Shown: positions 20,218 through 28,650 of the stretch, one piece after another
How the letters are laid out: each line of letters opens with the position of its first letter
Position numbering within the stretch: position 1 is the stretch's first letter
Assembly (NCBI RefSeq): GCF_002197665.1
Contig: NZ_NBBJ01000001.1
Location: 496,001-560,000 of the forward strand
DNA length: 64,000 bases
From: Sphingomonas mucosissima
Lineage (GTDB): Bacteria > Pseudomonadota > Alphaproteobacteria > Sphingomonadales > Sphingomonadaceae
Reading direction: 5' to 3'
The notes under the pieces: generated by a model
Told to the model about the DNA's origin: nothing
Databases searched by the model: none
What the model saw: only the letters and a program-made list of their open reading frames with translations
Made by a program: the position numbers and the translations under genes

Positions 20218-21744
20218 TTGAAGTTCAAGATCGCATTGGCGCTCGGCGCCGCATTGTTGGCAGCACCGCTGGCTGCTCAAGACCGGCCAAGTGACAAGCA
20301 GGACACGAAGCGCGAGGCCAAGGCCGATGACGCCGCCATCCCACCGCCGGTGGTTTCGGTCACCCGCCATTCCGGCACCTTCGGCGGCACGCGGATCAAC
20401 TATCGTGCGATTGCGGGCGAAACGTACCTCAAGGACAAGGATGGCAAGCCGCTCGCCGCCATCACCTCGTATAGCTACATCAAGGAAGGCCCGGTCGATC
20501 CCAAGCGGCCGGTGACGTTCCTGTGGAACGGGGGCCCGGGCTCCGGCTCGTTGTGGCTCCACATGGGCGCGTTCGGGCCCAAGCGCGTTGTGATCCCGTC
20601 GGACGCGCGCGACGACGGCGCGCCGCCCTATCCGATCGTCGACAATGTCGATTCGCTGCTCGACGTGACCGACATCGTCTTTATCGATCCTGTTGGCACC
20701 GGCTTCAGCCGTGCGCTGGGGAAGACCGATCCCAAGGATTATTGGGGCGTGACCAAGGATGCCAAATCCATGGCAGCCTACATCCGGCTGTGGCTGAACG
20801 AGCATGGCCGCTGGAACGCGCCCAAGTTCATCGGTGGCGAGAGCTATGGCACCACTCGGGCCGCGGCGGTGATCAATGAGCTAGAAGGCAGCTACACCGA
20901 CGTTGCGGTGAACGGGATCATCCTGATTTCGTCGATCCTGGATCTCAGCGCCGCGGCAGACACTCCGGGCAATGAGATCGGGTATATCACCAACCTGCCG
21001 TCGATGGCCGCTACCGCCTGGTATCACAACAAGGTTGCCGATCGCCCGGCAACGGTTGAGCAGTTCATCGCCGAGGCAAAAGCTTTCGCCATCGGGCCAT
21101 ATGCTTCCGCTTTGCTGAAGGGAAATTCGCTCAGCGCTGAAGAGCGACAGGCAGTATTGCCGCAATTGTCCCGCTTTACCGGCGTGTCGCAGGAGTATCT
21201 CGCACGTGCCGACCTGCGGCTGGCGCCGGGACGGTTCTACAAGGAACTGCTGCGCGATCGCGGCCAGACGATCGGGCGCCTAGATACGCGGTACCTCGGC
21301 AAGGATTATGACAATGCGGGCGAGGAGCCGGACAATGATCCAAGCTTCTACGCGATCGACGGCGCCTATACGGCGGCGATGAATGCTTATGCGCGCGAAA
21401 CGCTGAAGTACTCGCCCGACATCACTTATGTCTCGATCGGTGGCGTGCGCGATTGGGACTGGCAGATCGGCGGCCCGCGTGGCGGCGCCGGCTATGTCAA
21501 CGTGGCCCCCTATATCGGGCGGGCGATGCGCGAGAACAGCGGCTTGCGGGTGTTCGTCGGCCAGGGCTATTATGATTTCGCCACGCCGTTCTTCGGTGCG
21601 GAATATTCACTCAATCGCACCGGCATTCCAAACGACGGGCGGATCACCTGGCATTGGTACAATGCGGGTCACATGATGTACGTTCGGGACGAGGACCTGC
21701 GAAAGCTGTCCACCGACATCCGGGCCTTTATCAAGGCTCGTTGA
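20218..21744 (+). CDS. Exported S10-family serine carboxypeptidase
   Basis: 508 residues. The TTG start at 20218 is preceded by GGGGGAT and gives MKFKIALALGAALLAAPLAAQ, a classic signal peptide; an in-frame ATG at 20194 falls inside a REP-like palindrome and is unlikely. S10 landmarks are the oxyanion-region WNGGPGSGS, the nucleophile GESYGTTRA, and the final His in WYNAGHMMY. It should release C-terminal residues from peptides in the periplasm or outside. Its last 14 bases overlap the end of the converging hydrolase gene. Confidence 0.92.
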   Translation: MKFKIALALGAALLAAPLAAQDRPSDKQDTKREAKADDAAIPPPVVSVTRHSGTFGGTRINYRAIAGETYLKDKDGKPLAAITSYSYIKEGPVDPKRPVTFLWNGGPGSGSLWLHMGAFGPKRVVIPSDARDDGAPPYPIVDNVDSLLDVTDIVFIDPVGTGFSRALGKTDPKDYWGVTKDAKSMAAYIRLWLNEHGRWNAPKFIGGESYGTTRAAAVINELEGSYTDVAVNGIILISSILDLSAAADTPGNEIGYITNLPSMAATAWYHNKVADRPATVEQFIAEAKAFAIGPYASALLKGNSLSAEERQAVLPQLSRFTGVSQEYLARADLRLAPGRFYKELLRDRGQTIGRLDTRYLGKDYDNAGEEPDNDPSFYAIDGAYTAAMNAYARETLKYSPDITYVSIGGVRDWDWQIGGPRGGAGYVNVAPYIGRAMRENSGLRVFVGQGYYDFATPFFGAEYSLNRTGIPNDGRITWHWYNAGHMMYVRDEDLRKLSTDIRAFIKAR

Positions 21745-22513
21745 GGGCCCGCCGGATCACCGTTTCGAGCGCAGCGGCATCTCGCGGGCGGGCGAAGCTG
21801 TGTGATCCGGTTTCGATGGTGACGGTGCGCGGGCAAACACCCGCGCGCTGCGCCGCATCGGCATAGGCGATTGCCGTACCATCGTGACGCGCCAGCACCA
21901 CCGTGGCATTCTCCCCCCAACCCGCGATCGCACCCAAGGTGCTGCGCGCCAACTCGCCCGGCTGCTCCGGCACTGCCACCTTGCCAAGGCCGCGTAGCAG
22001 TTTGCCGAGTGACAGCCCGCCGGTTGCCATTCGCTTCCATGCCGCGGGGTCGCGCAGCCGCGCCGCATAATGTGCCTTGATCGCCGCGCGGGGCGGCAGG
22101 GACGCAGTCGTTTCCACAATCCACGGGTTGGCGAGAACAAGCGCGTCACAGCCCGCGTCGCAACCCCACCAGGCAAGCGTGGTCGCCGCATCGCAATTGC
22201 CGAAGCCGATCAGCCGCGTGACATGCGGCGCTGCAGCTCGAAAGGCGTCTGTGGCGGCGAGTAGATCCTCCCGAGCGCCGCGGAAGCCTTGATTGCTGCC
22301 GCCGGAATCGCCCACACCGCGTCGATCGTAGCGAAACACGGGTGTGCCCGACCACGCCAGCCGGGCTGCAAGCATCGCCATGCCGCGATGCGCGCCCGCC
22401 CTGATCTCGTTGCCGCCGGAGACGATGAGCAAGCCGGTGGCGCCCGGCGCACTGTCGAGGGTGCCGACGAGCGTCTCGTTCATCGAGGAAAAGGTGAGGT
22501 GATGGCGGTTCAT
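21731..22513 (-). CDS. Exosortase A system-associated hydrolase 1 (alpha/beta fold)
   Basis: 260 residues. The position in the XrtA locus and motifs (LLIVSGGNEIRAGAHRG, FRYDRRGVGDSGG) fit the exosortase-A hydrolase 1 family (TIGR03100 type). The nucleophile elbow reads GFGNCDAA, placing Cys107 where most relatives of the fold carry Ser; a late His (GSHSFARP) is present. The substrate is unknown. The start MNRHHLTFSS at 22513 was preferred over a longer frame. It is the last gene of the minus-strand trio and converges with the S10 peptidase gene. Confidence 0.85.
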   Translation of the reverse strand: MNRHHLTFSSMNETLVGTLDSAPGATGLLIVSGGNEIRAGAHRGMAMLAARLAWSGTPVFRYDRRGVGDSGGSNQGFRGAREDLLAATDAFRAAAPHVTRLIGFGNCDAATTLAWWGCDAGCDALVLANPWIVETTASLPPRAAIKAHYAARLRDPAAWKRMATGGLSLGKLLRGLGKVAVPEQPGELARSTLGAIAGWGENATVVLARHDGTAIAYADAAQRAGVCPRTVTIETGSHSFARPRDAAALETVIRRALNEP

Positions 22514-22604
22514 CTTCGCCTGGGGCGTCGTCACTCTCAAGGCCTCGGTGTCCACGCGCGGCTCGTGGTCCACAACAAATGGAGGCAAGCTGGCCGGCGC
22601 GACA

Positions 22605-23273
22605 TCAGCCGCAGAACCCGGTGATCCACGCGGCGATATCCTCGGCTACGGCTTTCTGGAACGCAGCGTCGGTCTCCGGCTCGCTCCCGCGCCACAAGGG
22701 ACGGCCCGGCAGCTTGCGATCTGCAGGCTTAGTGTCGCTGTCCAAGCGCACGACCCGGAGCTTGCCCGCCGTCGTCGGCTGTGCGCCGGCAAGGCTCGCG
22801 AGCAGCTCATCCGAGAGGATGTTCCCCGCGACGTCAGCGCCGCCCGAGAGATGACGAAGGCGGGCAAGCTCATGAACAAGCGCTTCGCCGGATTGCGGCG
22901 ATAGGTACCAGCGGCTTGCCGCGGCGACCTCGCCGTCGATCAGCACACCGCTCCGCCAGGCGCAAATGTGGACCGGACCTGTTATCTGGGTGCAAGCGGC
23001 GGCAAACGCTGCCCGCCAGCCCTGCAGCATGGCGTCAGCGGTTTCCATCAGGCTTTCGCCCGCGCCCGGCAGATCCGGCAGCGCAGCCGCGAAACCATGA
23101 GCCGCAAGCCGGCGCAGCACATCGATCATGGCTGCGCGCGTCCGATTGCCCTCCTCGAATAAAGGAAGGGCGGCGACGACGCATGGTGCGTCGCTTGGTC
23201 CGAAGCGAAGCATTAGCTCACGCCCGCCGGACCATTCATAGTGATCAATGCGCGGGGCTAGTATGCCCGCCAC
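22605..23273 (-). CDS. Exosortase A system-associated hydrolase-2-like protein, degenerate active site
   Basis: 222 residues with an alpha/beta-hydrolase outline: VVAALPLFEEGNRTR early, LPDLPGAGES as the strand-4 region, and a C-terminal helix. The expected nucleophile elbow (GxSxG) reads AWRSG at 105-109, so the catalytic Ser position is Arg, and no clear catalytic His is seen. It is probably a non-catalytic member of the hydrolase 2 family of XrtA loci. The GTG start lies 3 bases after the ACP stop codon, in an operon with hydrolase 1. Family placement rests mainly on context. Confidence 0.7.
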   Translation of the reverse strand: MAGILAPRIDHYEWSGGRELMLRFGPSDAPCVVAALPLFEEGNRTRAAMIDVLRRLAAHGFAAALPDLPGAGESLMETADAMLQGWRAAFAAACTQITGPVHICAWRSGVLIDGEVAAASRWYLSPQSGEALVHELARLRHLSGGADVAGNILSDELLASLAGAQPTTAGKLRVVRLDSDTKPADRKLPGRPLWRGSEPETDAAFQKAVAEDIAAWITGFCG

Positions 23274-23276
23274 AGA

Positions 23277-23549
23277 TCAGACCAGCGTCTTGCCGGCCGC
23301 GAATGTGGTGAGCGCGCCGAAGGTCTCGAGCATGTCGCCGTCAACCTCGTCGTCGTCGATCACAATGCCGAGACGATCTTCGATCTCGGTCAGGACCCCG
23401 GCCACCGCCATGGAGTCGAGTTCCGGCAGTGCGCCGAACAGCGGCGTCGTGTCATCGAAGGCGGCAACGCGCTCGTCCGACAGTGCGAGCACGTCCTTGA
23501 GCACGGCGCGCACGGTTGCGTCGACTTCGGGTTTGCCTTCCGGAATCAC
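23277..23549 (-). CDS. Acyl carrier protein of the exosortase A locus
   Basis: 90 residues, acidic, with the phosphopantetheine site LDSMAV (Ser46) and the following helix ILTEIEDRLGI-like pattern. It would carry an acyl or aminoacyl group on its prosthetic arm. The divergently encoded AMP ligase, 78 bp away, is the likely loading enzyme, and the PLP decarboxylase next to that a possible tailoring enzyme. GTG start. It heads the minus-strand trio ACP, hydrolase 2, hydrolase 1. Confidence 0.9.
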   Translation of the reverse strand: MIPEGKPEVDATVRAVLKDVLALSDERVAAFDDTTPLFGALPELDSMAVAGVLTEIEDRLGIVIDDDEVDGDMLETFGALTTFAAGKTLV

Positions 23550-23627
23550 CTTGGTCCCCTTAACTTTCTTGCACGCCGTTAAGCCGGGGGGATGAAATCC
23601 GCAACGTCCCGGCGCTATGGCCGAAAG

Positions 23628-25145
23628 ATGGTGCCCCTTGATCCGAACCCGAGACCGCTAGATCACGTGCTTATGGGCGAAGGCGACGCGCCCGCGCTTG
23701 TTGATCGTGCCGGCGTTCTGACTTTCGCCGAGGCAGAAGAGCAGGTCGGCAGATTGGCAGGCTGGTTGGCTATGCAGCGCTTGTCCGCCGGGGACCGGAT
23801 CGCGACTTGGTTGCCGAAGACGCGACAGGCGTGTTTGATGCCGCTAGCCGCAGCGAGGGCGGGCTTGATCCACGTTCCGATTAATCCGCTGCTCAAGCGT
23901 GCACAGGTCGCTTATATCCTTGCTGACAGCGGCGCTAAGCTGTTGCTGACCCAGCCGACACGTGCCGCCACGCTGGAGGCAGAGGACGTTGCGGGCGTTT
24001 CGGTTCATGTGACACCAGGGGGAGGGGATAAGCTGCCGCTCTCCGCTCAGGACAGCCAGGGATTGGCCGCCATCCTCTACACGTCGGGATCCACGGGTCG
24101 GCCGAAAGGGGTGATGCTCAGCCACGCGAACCTATGGCTCGGCGCCAACAGTGTTGCCCATTATCTTCGCCTCGGGCCACAAGACGTGGTGCTGGCGGTG
24201 CTGCCGCTAAGCTTCGATTATGGTCAGAACCAATTGTTTTCGACCTGGGCGGCAGGTGCCGCGGTGGCGCCGCTGGATTACCTCACGCCGCGCGATGTGG
24301 TGAAAGCGGTCGAGCGGGTTGGCGCGACGACGCTGGCCGGCGTACCGCCCTTATGGGTGCAGTTGCTGGAGGCAGAATGGCCGGACTCAGCGGCAAGGCA
24401 ATTGCGACGACTGACCAACTCCGGGGGCGCCTTGACTGTCCGCATGGTGCGGGCATTGCGGCAGCGTTTTCCTGATGCGGACCTGTATCCGATGTACGGG
24501 CTGACGGAGTCTTTCCGATCGACGTTCCTCGACCCTGCACTGGTCGATGGGCACCCGGAGTCGATCGGGCGAGAGGTCCCGCACGCAGAAGTCATGATCG
24601 TACGTGCGGACGGCAGCAATGCCGCGACCGGCGAGCCGGGTGAACTGGTCCATGCGGGCCCCTTGGTGGCGCAGGGTTATTGGCAGGACCCGGAGCGCAC
24701 CGCCCAGCGGTTCCGACCAGCCCCCGGCTTTTCCCGATATGGCGGCACCGCGGTATGGTCCGGCGATACGGCGGTGAGGGGTGGAGACGGATTGCTGCGC
24801 TTCGTCGGTCGTGACGACGAAATGATCAAATCCGCCGGCAATCGCATCAGCCCGGGTGAGATTGAGGAAGCAATCGTGACGGGCGAGGAGGCGGTGGAAG
24901 CGGTTGCCGTCGGGGTTCCTGATGCTCGGCTCGGGCAGGCCATCGTCGTTGTTCTGCGGGGGGAGCCATCGCGTGAAACGCACCTGCGCGACCGGCTGCG
25001 GCGTGAGTTGCCCAACTTCATGCAGCCCGTACGGTATGAGTGGCGAGACGAGCTGCCGCGGAACCCGAACGGCAAGCTGGATCGTGCGGCGCTTCGCGCT
25101 TCGGTCTCCAACGCGGGCAACGGATCGGGGGAGGCGGGCAATTGA
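23628..25145 (+). CDS. Acyl-CoA ligase (AMP-forming), exosortase A system-associated
   Basis: About 505 residues of the adenylate-forming superfamily: P-loop YTSGSTGRPKGVMLSH, YGLTESFRS, the hinge Asp in SGDTAVRGGDGLLRFVGR, and the C-terminal catalytic Lys in NPNGKLDR. It should activate a carboxylic acid as an acyl-adenylate and pass it to CoA or to the ACP encoded 78 bp away. The family (TIGR03098 type) is tied to XrtA loci. The start is uncertain: ATG 23628 was chosen; ATG 23592 is in frame but has its G-run directly against the start codon. Confidence 0.9.
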   Translation: MVPLDPNPRPLDHVLMGEGDAPALVDRAGVLTFAEAEEQVGRLAGWLAMQRLSAGDRIATWLPKTRQACLMPLAAARAGLIHVPINPLLKRAQVAYILADSGAKLLLTQPTRAATLEAEDVAGVSVHVTPGGGDKLPLSAQDSQGLAAILYTSGSTGRPKGVMLSHANLWLGANSVAHYLRLGPQDVVLAVLPLSFDYGQNQLFSTWAAGAAVAPLDYLTPRDVVKAVERVGATTLAGVPPLWVQLLEAEWPDSAARQLRRLTNSGGALTVRMVRALRQRFPDADLYPMYGLTESFRSTFLDPALVDGHPESIGREVPHAEVMIVRADGSNAATGEPGELVHAGPLVAQGYWQDPERTAQRFRPAPGFSRYGGTAVWSGDTAVRGGDGLLRFVGRDDEMIKSAGNRISPGEIEEAIVTGEEAVEAVAVGVPDARLGQAIVVVLRGEPSRETHLRDRLRRELPNFMQPVRYEWRDELPRNPNGKLDRAALRASVSNAGNGSGEAGN

Positions 25146-26374
25146 GCAAACCTTTTGGACCATTGCCGCCGGAGTTTGCCTTCCAGACGGGGGAGCTGAT
25201 TATCGGCGGTCGTGCAGCCACGGCATGGGTGGCTGAGCATGGCTCTCCGCTGTTTGTGTATGACCCGGCCATCGTCGAGGCGCGTATCGCCGCGTTCAGG
25301 TCTGCGTTTCCGACGATAGACCTTCATTATGCGATTAAGGCAAATCCCCATGCCGCGCTGTTGCAGACGATCGCGCCGCTTGTTGACGGCCTAGACGTTG
25401 CGTCTTCCGGCGAACTGGGAAAAGCGTTAGCGGTAAAGCCTGCCGGGTCGATCAGTTTTGCCGGCCCCGGCAAACGCGACACCGAACTCAAGGCGGCGAT
25501 CGTCGCGCGAGCCACGTTGAACGTCGAATCGGAAGGCGAGGCGACTCGCGCGCTCGCGATCGGCGATCAGCTCGGGATCGCACCACGCCTGGCCGTTCGC
25601 GTGAATCCCGACATGGAGCTCAAGGGTTCCGGCATGAAGATGGGGGGGCGGCCTTCACCCTTCGGTGTTGACGCCGAGCGCGCGGCCGGGCTGGTGAAGG
25701 ACATTGTCAAACGAGGTGCGGACTGGCGTGGCTTCCATATCTTTGCCGGTAGCCAGGCGCTGGACAGCCGAGCCTTGATCGAAACGCAAAGCGCGACGCT
25801 CGCGCTGGCGGAACGACTGAGCGGCGAGGCGGGGCACGTTCCGGCGGTGGTCAACCTCGGCGGTGGCTTCGGAATCCCCTATTTCCACGGCGATACGCCC
25901 GTCGATGTCGCTGCGATTGGTGCGGCGCTTACGGAGAATGTCGCAATCAGTTCGCTCACGAAGGCCGGTACGGCCTATGCGATTGAGCTCGGTCGATGGC
26001 TGGTAGGGGAGTCAGGTGTTTACCTGACACGAGTCGTCGACCGTAAACAGAGCCGTGGCGAAACGTTTCTGATCGTCGATGGGGGCCTTCATCATCAATT
26101 GGCTGCCAGCGGCAACTTCGGAACGGTGGTGCGTCGCAACTACCCCGTTGCCGTGGCCCATCAAATGGGTGACGTACCGGATGCGGAAGATGTATCGGTC
26201 GTGGGATGCCTGTGCACGCCGCTTGATCGCCTGGCTGATCGGGTGCTTCTGCCCGCCGCCAACGTAGGGGACGTCATCGCGATCTTTCTGGCCGGTGCTT
26301 ACGGTGCCACCGCCAGCCCCAGTGCCTTTTTGGGACACCCGGCTCCGGTGGAGGTACTCGTGCAGCGCTCCTAA
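25142..26374 (+). CDS. PLP-dependent decarboxylase, exosortase A system-associated
   Basis: 410 residues of the fold III decarboxylase family (diaminopimelate/ornithine-type). Lys66 in HYAIKANPH binds the cofactor; HIFAGSQ and NLGGGFGIPYF are the phosphate-binding elements; CLCTPLD carries the active-site Cys. In XrtA loci this family (TIGR03099 type) sits beside the ligase and ACP, so its substrate may be an amino acid used to modify the polysaccharide or an anchor. The TTG start overlaps the ligase stop (TTGA) after a GGGGGAGG ribosome-binding site. Confidence 0.92.
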   Translation: MSKPFGPLPPEFAFQTGELIIGGRAATAWVAEHGSPLFVYDPAIVEARIAAFRSAFPTIDLHYAIKANPHAALLQTIAPLVDGLDVASSGELGKALAVKPAGSISFAGPGKRDTELKAAIVARATLNVESEGEATRALAIGDQLGIAPRLAVRVNPDMELKGSGMKMGGRPSPFGVDAERAAGLVKDIVKRGADWRGFHIFAGSQALDSRALIETQSATLALAERLSGEAGHVPAVVNLGGGFGIPYFHGDTPVDVAAIGAALTENVAISSLTKAGTAYAIELGRWLVGESGVYLTRVVDRKQSRGETFLIVDGGLHHQLAASGNFGTVVRRNYPVAVAHQMGDVPDAEDVSVVGCLCTPLDRLADRVLLPAANVGDVIAIFLAGAYGATASPSAFLGHPAPVEVLVQRS

Positions 26375-26473
26375 ACGCTATCTTCACCTCTTACTTTCAA
26401 GTGGATGTGTAGCGGCACACGACGGGGCAGTACTTTTCCCAGGTCGACCGCTTGTGGTGACGGAGGTTATTCG

Positions 26474-27121
26474 ATGCGCTTTTCGCGAGGCTATGGTTCC
26501 TTGCCTGCAGCCCTGCTGGCCGCCACGATGCTGGCGGGCTGCGCGAGCGTCGGTAGCACACGTCCAGAGTTGCCGCCTGCGGCCTTCGTGGCGCAGCGCG
26601 AGCAGCCCGGGGACGAATATATCATCGGCCCGCTCGACTCTCTTCAGATCTTCGTGTGGCGCAATCCAGAGCTGTCATCGAAGGTGCAGGTGCGCCCGGA
26701 TGGCCGGATCACCACGCCGCTCATCAACGACATGCCTGCCGTCGGCAAGACGCCGGCGATGCTCGCGGACGACATGAAGCTGGCGCTGCGCGAATATATC
26801 AAAGACCCGATCGTAAGCGTTATCGTCGACAGTTTTTCGGGAACATACAGCCAGCAGGTGCGCATCGTGGGTGCGACCGAAAAACCGGCCGCTTTGCCTT
26901 ACCGCGCGAACATGACGCTGCTGGACGCGATGATCGCCGTAGGGGGCCTCAACGAATATGCCGCCGGCAATCGCGCGCGCCTGATCCGGTACGACAAGGC
27001 GACGGGCAAGCAGACGGAGTATCAACTCAACATCAACCGCCTGCTCAAGAACGGAGACTCCAAAGCGAACGTGCGATTGGAGCCCGGTGATGTGATCATC
27101 ATCCCCGAGAGCATGTTCTAG
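26474..27121 (+). CDS. Polysaccharide export lipoprotein (Wza-like), XrtA locus
   Basis: 215 residues. A lipoprotein signal ends in the lipobox LAGC, followed by a Poly_export domain (YIIGPLDSLQIFVWRNPELS, VQVRPDGRITTPLI) and a SLBB-like repeat (VRIVGATEKPAALPY, VRLEPGDVIIIPESMF). It should form the periplasmic/outer-membrane part of the polysaccharide channel. The ATG follows GGAGG. It starts 99 bp after the decarboxylase gene and is followed 11 bp later by the Wzz-like gene. Confidence 0.93.
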   Translation: MRFSRGYGSLPAALLAATMLAGCASVGSTRPELPPAAFVAQREQPGDEYIIGPLDSLQIFVWRNPELSSKVQVRPDGRITTPLINDMPAVGKTPAMLADDMKLALREYIKDPIVSVIVDSFSGTYSQQVRIVGATEKPAALPYRANMTLLDAMIAVGGLNEYAAGNRARLIRYDKATGKQTEYQLNINRLLKNGDSKANVRLEPGDVIIIPESMF

Positions 27122-27132
27122 AAGGCGCACCA

Positions 27133-28650
27133 GTGACCGGGCTTTACGAAGAGATCAGGATCGCGGTTCATGCCGTGTGGACCAGGCGCTGGATGGCGCT
27201 GGCGGTCGCGTGGGCGATCTGCCTGCTGGGATGGCTGGTGGTCAGCCAGATGCCGAGCCGCTACGAGAGCCGGGCTCGGGTATTTGTGCAGATGAGATCT
27301 GTTCTCCCGACGACCGGCGACGCGGGCGCGATGGGCGATCAGCAACGCGATATCGATACCGTTCGGCAGACGCTGACCTCCGCGGTCAATCTGGAGAAGG
27401 TGGTCCGCGGCACCGATCTGGCGAAAACGGCGTCGAATGATCGTGAGGTCGCCGATCGCGCGGCCGGGCTCCAGAACGCGATCAAGATCACTGCGCAACA
27501 GGACAACCTGTTCGAGATCGTGAGCGTCGCGGCAACGCCAAAGCTCGCGTCCAGCATCACGCAGAAGCTGATCGACATCTTTGTCGAAACGAATCTTTCC
27601 GATGATCGCACACAGAGCGCCCAGACGCTGCAGTTCCTTGATGGGCAGCTGCAGTCGCTTGGCGCCAAGTTGCAGGATGCCGAGGCGAAGCGGGCTGAAT
27701 TCCAGAACAATTATCTGGGATCGTTGCCCGGTACTGGATCCGTCAGCGACCGCATTGGCGCGGCGCGTTCGCAGATGAGCCAGGTGGATGCAGAACTCGC
27801 TTCGGCAAGCTCGAGCCTCGCCGCGTTGCAGGGGCAGCTTTCGGCGACACCGCCGAGCATCGCTGGACTCGGTGGGACAGCCGCCGTGGGGCCTGTGCGT
27901 GCCCGATTGGCAGCCATACAAGGGCAGCTCGCCGATGCGCGCGGCCGCGGTTATACGGACAATCACCCCGACGTGATCGCCCTAAAGTCCCAATTGGCGC
28001 AGGCGCAGTCGGCGGCCCGTAGCGAGCCGACGGGCGCAGCGGCTGGCGGAACGCCCAACCCTGCCTATCTGTCGCTTCAATCCATGCTGGCGGATCGGCA
28101 GGCGAACGTCGCCGCTTTGCGCATGCGCAAACAGCAGCTTCAGGCCGACCTTGAGACGATCAGCGCGAAGCTGGCGGGTGATCCGCAGGCTGCGGCGCAG
28201 CAGGGTGAGATCGAGCGGAACTACACCGTGCTGAAGGATCAGTATGACCGGCTTCTCGCCCAGCGGGAGCAGGTGAATTTGCGCAGCCAGGCGCAGTCGC
28301 AAACCGATGCAGTGAAATTCAGCGTGATTGATCCTCCTACGCAGCCGCGCACGCCTACTGCACCCAATCGGCCTTTGCTGCTCACCGGCGTGCTGATCGT
28401 CGGAATCCTTGGCGGCATCGGCAGCGCATTCGCCATGTCAAAGGTGCAGGCCACTTTCCCGACTGCGCAGCGGCTCGAAAAAGCGTCCGGCATGCCCGTA
28501 ATCGGCTCGATCGGTGAAATGCTGACGCGCCAACAGTCCGAGCTTCGGCAGAAGCGGCTGAGGCTGTTCATTGGCGGGGCCGGTGCGCTTGCGGTCGGCT
28601 ATGTGGCGCTGCTTGGCGTCGAGATGCTCCAACGGGGTCTGGCCGCATGA
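27133..28650 (+). CDS. Polysaccharide chain-length determinant (Wzz-like), XrtA locus
   Basis: 505 residues of the polysaccharide co-polymerase family. An N-terminal membrane helix (about 19-40) precedes the Wzz domain (SRYESRARVFVQ), then long coiled-coil stretches with Gln/Ala-rich heptads (about 150-410), a Pro-rich DPPTQPRTPTAPNRPLLL segment before a C-terminal membrane helix, and another hydrophobic helix at the end. It should control chain length and link to the kinase in the next gene, which overlaps it by ATGA. GTG start with GAAGG upstream. Confidence 0.93.
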   Translation: MTGLYEEIRIAVHAVWTRRWMALAVAWAICLLGWLVVSQMPSRYESRARVFVQMRSVLPTTGDAGAMGDQQRDIDTVRQTLTSAVNLEKVVRGTDLAKTASNDREVADRAAGLQNAIKITAQQDNLFEIVSVAATPKLASSITQKLIDIFVETNLSDDRTQSAQTLQFLDGQLQSLGAKLQDAEAKRAEFQNNYLGSLPGTGSVSDRIGAARSQMSQVDAELASASSSLAALQGQLSATPPSIAGLGGTAAVGPVRARLAAIQGQLADARGRGYTDNHPDVIALKSQLAQAQSAARSEPTGAAAGGTPNPAYLSLQSMLADRQANVAALRMRKQQLQADLETISAKLAGDPQAAAQQGEIERNYTVLKDQYDRLLAQREQVNLRSQAQSQTDAVKFSVIDPPTQPRTPTAPNRPLLLTGVLIVGILGGIGSAFAMSKVQATFPTAQRLEKASGMPVIGSIGEMLTRQQSELRQKRLRLFIGGAGALAVGYVALLGVEMLQRGLAA

